From contig DQWO01000012.1 in assembly GCA_011042595.1 (NCBI GenBank), forward strand, positions 1-8,350: DNA of 8,350 bases, given 5' to 3'. The position numbers were made by a program, and so were the translations under genes. The first letter of the stretch is position 1, and every line of letters begins with the position of its first letter. Below are positions 5,654 to 8,350 of the stretch, piece after piece. Under the pieces are notes generated by a model. That model ran no database searches. It was not told the DNA's origin and saw nothing but the letters and a program-made list of their open reading frames with translations. The stretch is from Pseudomonadota bacterium (lineage in GTDB: Bacteria > Desulfobacterota > Anaeroferrophillalia > Anaeroferrophillales > Anaeroferrophillaceae).

Positions 5654-7012
5654 ATGGTTGCCGGAGCGGAAAAAAAACGGATTATTGTTATTGGTGGTGA
5701 TGCGGCCGGCATGAGTGCCGCCAGTCAGATTAAAAGGCAACGGCCGGATTGGGCGGTAACTGTTCTGGAACAGGGGCGTTATGTTTCCTATGCGGCCTGT
5801 GGCATGCCGTATTACGTTGGAGGCCTGATTGACGACTTTGATCAACTGGTCGAAATAACCCCGGAGGTTTTTCGGGAAAAAAGGGGCATTGATTTGCGTC
5901 TGGAGCACCGGGCTATAGCCATAGATCCGGCGGCGAAAACCGTCACTTATGTGCAGTCTGGAGAGGATGAGGGGCAGTTAGTTTATGATGAATTGCTGAT
6001 TGCCACCGGCGCCAGGCCACTGGTACCGGAGGGGATTGTCCTTGGCGAGCGGGTAACAACGATTAATAATCTGCCCCAAACCAAACATCTACAGCAATTG
6101 GTGACCGGCAGCAAAATACGTCGGGTGGCAGTTATCGGCGGTGGCTTTATCGGGCTGGAAATGGCTGAAGCCTTTGCCGCCCAAGGGCTTGAAACCTCCC
6201 TGGTGCATCGCCGCGAGCATCTATCACGGATGTTCGAGGAAGAAATTTCAGTCCTGATTAAAGAAAAACTGCAACATCACGGGGTTAAACTGTATTTTGG
6301 TGCACCCCTTGAGAATATTGTTGAGCAAGGAGATAAAGTTAGGGTAATCAGCAATCAGGAAGAACTGGAAGTTGATTTGGCCCTGCTGGCTCTGGGGGTA
6401 CAGCCCAACAGCGAACTGGCCCGGGATGCCGGGATTGAACTTGGCGTGCGGGCATCGATTGTGGTTGACCGCCAGCTGCGGACATCCAGGGAAAATATCT
6501 ACGCGGCAGGGGACTGCGCCCAGGGTATCCAGATGGTGGATAACTCGCCAATTTTTTCACCGCTGGCCCTGAAAGCCAATCGGGAAGGGATGCTGGCCGG
6601 ACTGAATATGGTCGGGATTGATACCCTGAACCGGGGCAGCCTGGGTACGGGAATCACAAAAATTTTTGATCTTGGGGTGGCCCGTACCGGTCTATCCTTT
6701 GATGAAGCAGAAAAAGCCGGCCTGCGGCCGATAAAAAACATGATTACCACCCGTTCCCGGTCCCGCTACTATCCCGACAGTGCCCCGCTGCGGGTAATGG
6801 TGATTGCCAGTCGCATAAACGGCCGGGTGCTGGGGGCTCAGTTAGCCGGTCCTTTGGATGCCGTCAAAAGAATTGATACTTTTGTGGTCATCATTCACCA
6901 GGGTTTAAATCTGGATCAGGTTATGGAACTTGATCTGGCTTATGCCCCACCTTTTTCTCCGGTCTGGGATCCGGTCCTGCTGGCCGCCCGCACCACTAGA
7001 AAAAAGCTTTAA
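5654..7012 (+). CDS. CoA-disulfide reductase / NADH oxidase-type flavoenzyme
   Basis: This 452-residue protein belongs to the single-cysteine pyridine-nucleotide disulfide reductases, which reduce CoA disulfide, polysulfide/persulfide or O2 with NAD(P)H. FAD binding: IVIGGDAAGMSAA (11-23). The active-site cysteine is C49 in SYAACGMPYYVGG (45-57), the classic CoADR pattern with no second redox cysteine. LLIATGARP spans 114-122. The NAD(P)H loop is VAVIGGGFIGLEMAEA (158-173), and the second FAD segment is IYAAGDC (282-288). The dimerisation domain has RYYPDSAPL (371-379) and YAPPFSPVWDP (430-440), where family tyrosines sit near the CoA site. There is no C-terminal rhodanese domain. Start is ATG 2 bases after the previous stop; no strong ribosome site is seen, so translation is probably coupled. 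Its pairing with a CoA ligase fits CoA-thiol chemistry, but the physiological substrate cannot be read from sequence. Confidence 0.92.
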   Translation: MVAGAEKKRIIVIGGDAAGMSAASQIKRQRPDWAVTVLEQGRYVSYAACGMPYYVGGLIDDFDQLVEITPEVFREKRGIDLRLEHRAIAIDPAAKTVTYVQSGEDEGQLVYDELLIATGARPLVPEGIVLGERVTTINNLPQTKHLQQLVTGSKIRRVAVIGGGFIGLEMAEAFAAQGLETSLVHRREHLSRMFEEEISVLIKEKLQHHGVKLYFGAPLENIVEQGDKVRVISNQEELEVDLALLALGVQPNSELARDAGIELGVRASIVVDRQLRTSRENIYAAGDCAQGIQMVDNSPIFSPLALKANREGMLAGLNMVGIDTLNRGSLGTGITKIFDLGVARTGLSFDEAEKAGLRPIKNMITTRSRSRYYPDSAPLRVMVIASRINGRVLGAQLAGPLDAVKRIDTFVVIIHQGLNLDQVMELDLAYAPPFSPVWDPVLLAARTTRKKL

Positions 7013-7227
7013 CTCAACTTTCTGACTTGCATTGCCAAGAATACATTACAGGATGTTCGGGCTTGGCTCATAGCGGTATTGGCCGCCGGACGAATCACCT
7101 GGATGGTGATTCGCGGCGGACGCCTCGGAAGCCGGCCATGGACGGCCGGCGAGAATGAGCGAGAGCCATGCCGGAACATCACTGGAAATTTTTTTCAGCT
7201 GTTTTTAGATCAACTCAGAAAGTTGAG
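7013..7227. repeat. Large palindromic intergenic element with 13-bp terminal inverted repeats
   Basis: CTCAACTTTCTGA (7013-7025), directly after the flavoenzyme stop, and TCAGAAAGTTGAG (7215-7227) are exact reverse complements. Inside is a second level: GATGTTC (7052-7058) pairs with GAACATC (7174-7180), and pairing continues with gaps through CTTGGCTC (7062-7069) and GAGCCATG (7163-7170). Two hairpins lie within that. CGAATCACC/GGTGATTCG (7091-7099/7105-7113) is extended by CCGCCG/CGGCGG (7083-7088/7114-7119) around a 2-base bulge; GCCGGCC/GGCCGGC (7131-7137/7144-7150) has a 6-base loop. A run of seven T follows the outer stem (7189-7195). CTTTAA occurs at 7007-7012 and again at 7229-7234, like a target-site duplication offset by one base. 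It may be a MITE-like element, a structured RNA, or an elaborate terminator. Confidence 0.7.
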
Positions 7228-7232
7228 CCTTT

Positions 7233-7248
7233 AAAAAAGCAGGGGCTT
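7233..7248 (-). terminator. Possible weak terminator of the glycosyltransferase gene
   Basis: On the minus strand, 5 bases beyond the stop codon, AAGC-CCCT-GCTT (7248-7237) forms a 4-bp stem that runs directly into six T residues. Stem length is marginal; position and T-run are right for an intrinsic terminator. Confidence 0.35.
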
Positions 7249-7253
7249 CAGGA

Positions 7254-8350
7254 TTATTGCAGTACCTCCTGATAGATTTCCAAAACCCGGCTGAAAATCT
7301 GGTTCCAGGTGTTTTTCTGCAGGGTTTCTTCCAGTGGCAGACAGCAGAAGGTTTGCTGTTGCCGGGCTTCGTTGATTTGCTCATTGATTGCGGTTTGCAG
7401 ATTTTGGATAAAACGGGGAAGATCTTCGGCTTTCGGGACATCAGGACCGATGAGCTCCGGCAGCGGAACCATGGTTATCAATCCTGTATCCACCGCTTCT
7501 TTGGGGCAGATATCATTGATTCCCGGCAGTTTGGTGATTATCACCCGGCAGCTACAGGCCAGGGCTTCCAGCAGCACCAGCGGCAGTCCCTCGTAAAAAG
7601 ACGGCAGCACAAAAATATGTGATTTTTTGAATTCTTCGGCCAGCGCTTCCTGGGAAAGCGCTCCCAGTAAGGTAACTTTAGGCGCCAGTTGCTTTGCCTG
7701 CTGACGAATTTTTTCTGCTTCTTCCCCCTCTCCACCACCGGCTATTGCCAGGGTAATATCTTTAATATTCTCCACCGCTTCAAGTAGCCAGGGCACCCCT
7801 TTTGCCCGACTGAGTTTACCGGCATATATCAACTTGATGTCTGGTCCTTTCGTGCATAGGTCGGTATTGAACAGGTCGTTGCGGAATCCGCTGCCGGTAA
7901 CCACCACTTGCTGCTCATCCAGAGCATACAGTTCCATGATTTTTCTCTTCTGTTCCTCGTTCAGGGCCATGACCTTATCCACCTCCTGGCAGCCGGAAAT
8001 GACTCTGAGCGCCAGGTGATCAGCCAGGTGCAGTTGTCTGAGATCCGTACCGTGGCTGGTGGTGACCAGCGGAATTTCAGGAAAAAGGCGGCGGATTAAG
8101 GCGGTCATCAGCCACAGGTGGTGGGAGTGGATAATATCTGGATGAATTTTATTGACCACTTCCCGGACTTTTGTCGCAAAAGCCCGTTCATAATGGGTGA
8201 GGGCATCCTGATTGAAGGAGGAAAAACAGGAACTGGGGTAGGGCATGACATCACTCATGCCGGCAACCGGAAAAGGTAAATCGGGGGCATCAAAAATGAT
8301 CGGAAAAATATGATGATCAGCCAGCTGGTAGATTTCAACCCTTGGCATCA
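7254..8350 (-). CDS. GT-B glycosyltransferase (GT4-like), N-terminus outside window
   Basis: At least 364 residues are visible and the frame runs into the right edge. The sequence begins without the usual first beta-strand and glycine-rich loop of GT-B enzymes, so the ATG at 8348 is probably internal. The enzyme would transfer a sugar from a nucleotide-sugar donor, typically at the cytoplasmic face during polysaccharide, LPS or glycolipid assembly. Residues are numbered from 8348. The N-domain has PDIIHSHHLWL (70-80) and TTSHGTDL (96-103). The C-domain opens with IKLIYAGKLSRAKGV (171-185), whose K178, R181 and K183 are phosphate-contact candidates. Next come the donor-binding segment LAIAGGGEGEE (200-210) and PSFYEGLPLVLLEAL (249-263), which holds the E-x7-E motif (E253, E261). 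The C-terminal helix ends in RVLEIYQEVLQ. Donor and acceptor are unknown. It converges with the flavoenzyme gene. Confidence 0.9.
   Translation of the reverse strand, partial: MPRVEIYQLADHHIFPIIFDAPDLPFPVAGMSDVMPYPSSCFSSFNQDALTHYERAFATKVREVVNKIHPDIIHSHHLWLMTALIRRLFPEIPLVTTSHGTDLRQLHLADHLALRVISGCQEVDKVMALNEEQKRKIMELYALDEQQVVVTGSGFRNDLFNTDLCTKGPDIKLIYAGKLSRAKGVPWLLEAVENIKDITLAIAGGGEGEEAEKIRQQAKQLAPKVTLLGALSQEALAEEFKKSHIFVLPSFYEGLPLVLLEALACSCRVIITKLPGINDICPKEAVDTGLITMVPLPELIGPDVPKAEDLPRFIQNLQTAINEQINEARQQQTFCCLPLEETLQKNTWNQIFSRVLEIYQEVLQ

Noticed and set aside
7103..7234. Possible 43-residue small protein starting with ATG in the palindromic element
   Set aside because: It begins in a hairpin loop without a ribosome site and its sequence is set by nested inverted repeats, so folding, not coding, explains it.

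Overview
The window looks like chromosomal DNA of an anaerobic Gram-negative bacterium, most plausibly a deltaproteobacterium (Desulfobacterota type). This rests on moderate GC content, GTG/TTG starts with strong Shine-Dalgarno sites, a YajD-type HNH protein, an acyl-CoA ligase next to a CoA-disulfide-reductase-type flavoenzyme, and short dispersed intergenic repeats. The assignment is an inference from gene style, not from a marker gene.

Layout from left to right. (1) Positions 1-939 hold the 3' part of an IS transposase gene with a DDE active site and an IS4-type Y-R-E-K signature; its beginning lies outside the window. (2) A minus-strand HI0933/BaiN-type flavoprotein gene (1136-2386) converges on it. 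(3) A repeat-rich spacer (2387-2623) carries two hairpins and a tract of 7-base GCTGANN units. (4) A minus-strand YajD-like HNH gene (2624-3013) follows, with a convincing sigma70-type promoter. (5) A 312-base divergent spacer separates it from a plus-strand group of three genes: an AMP-forming acyl-CoA ligase (3326-4900), an unrecognised 214-residue protein (TTG start at 5007), and a CoA-disulfide-reductase/NADH-oxidase-type flavoenzyme (5654-7012). The last two are separated by only 2 bases. (6) A 241-base convergent spacer is almost filled by a large palindromic element (7013-7227). It has 13-bp perfect terminal inverted repeats, nested internal stems and a possible 6-bp flanking direct repeat. 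(7) A minus-strand GT-B glycosyltransferase (7254 to the right edge) lacks its N-terminus because the window ends.

The plus-strand group suggests a small module in which the ligase loads an unidentified carboxylic acid onto CoA and the flavoenzyme reduces CoA disulfide or a related (per)sulfide. The middle protein is a candidate partner of unknown role. Nothing shows that the flavoprotein, the HNH protein and the glycosyltransferase act together; they look like ordinary neighbours.

I found no defence island, CRISPR array, tRNA or rRNA. The most unusual feature is the palindromic element at 7013-7227, followed by the heptamer repeat tracts found in two separate spacers.
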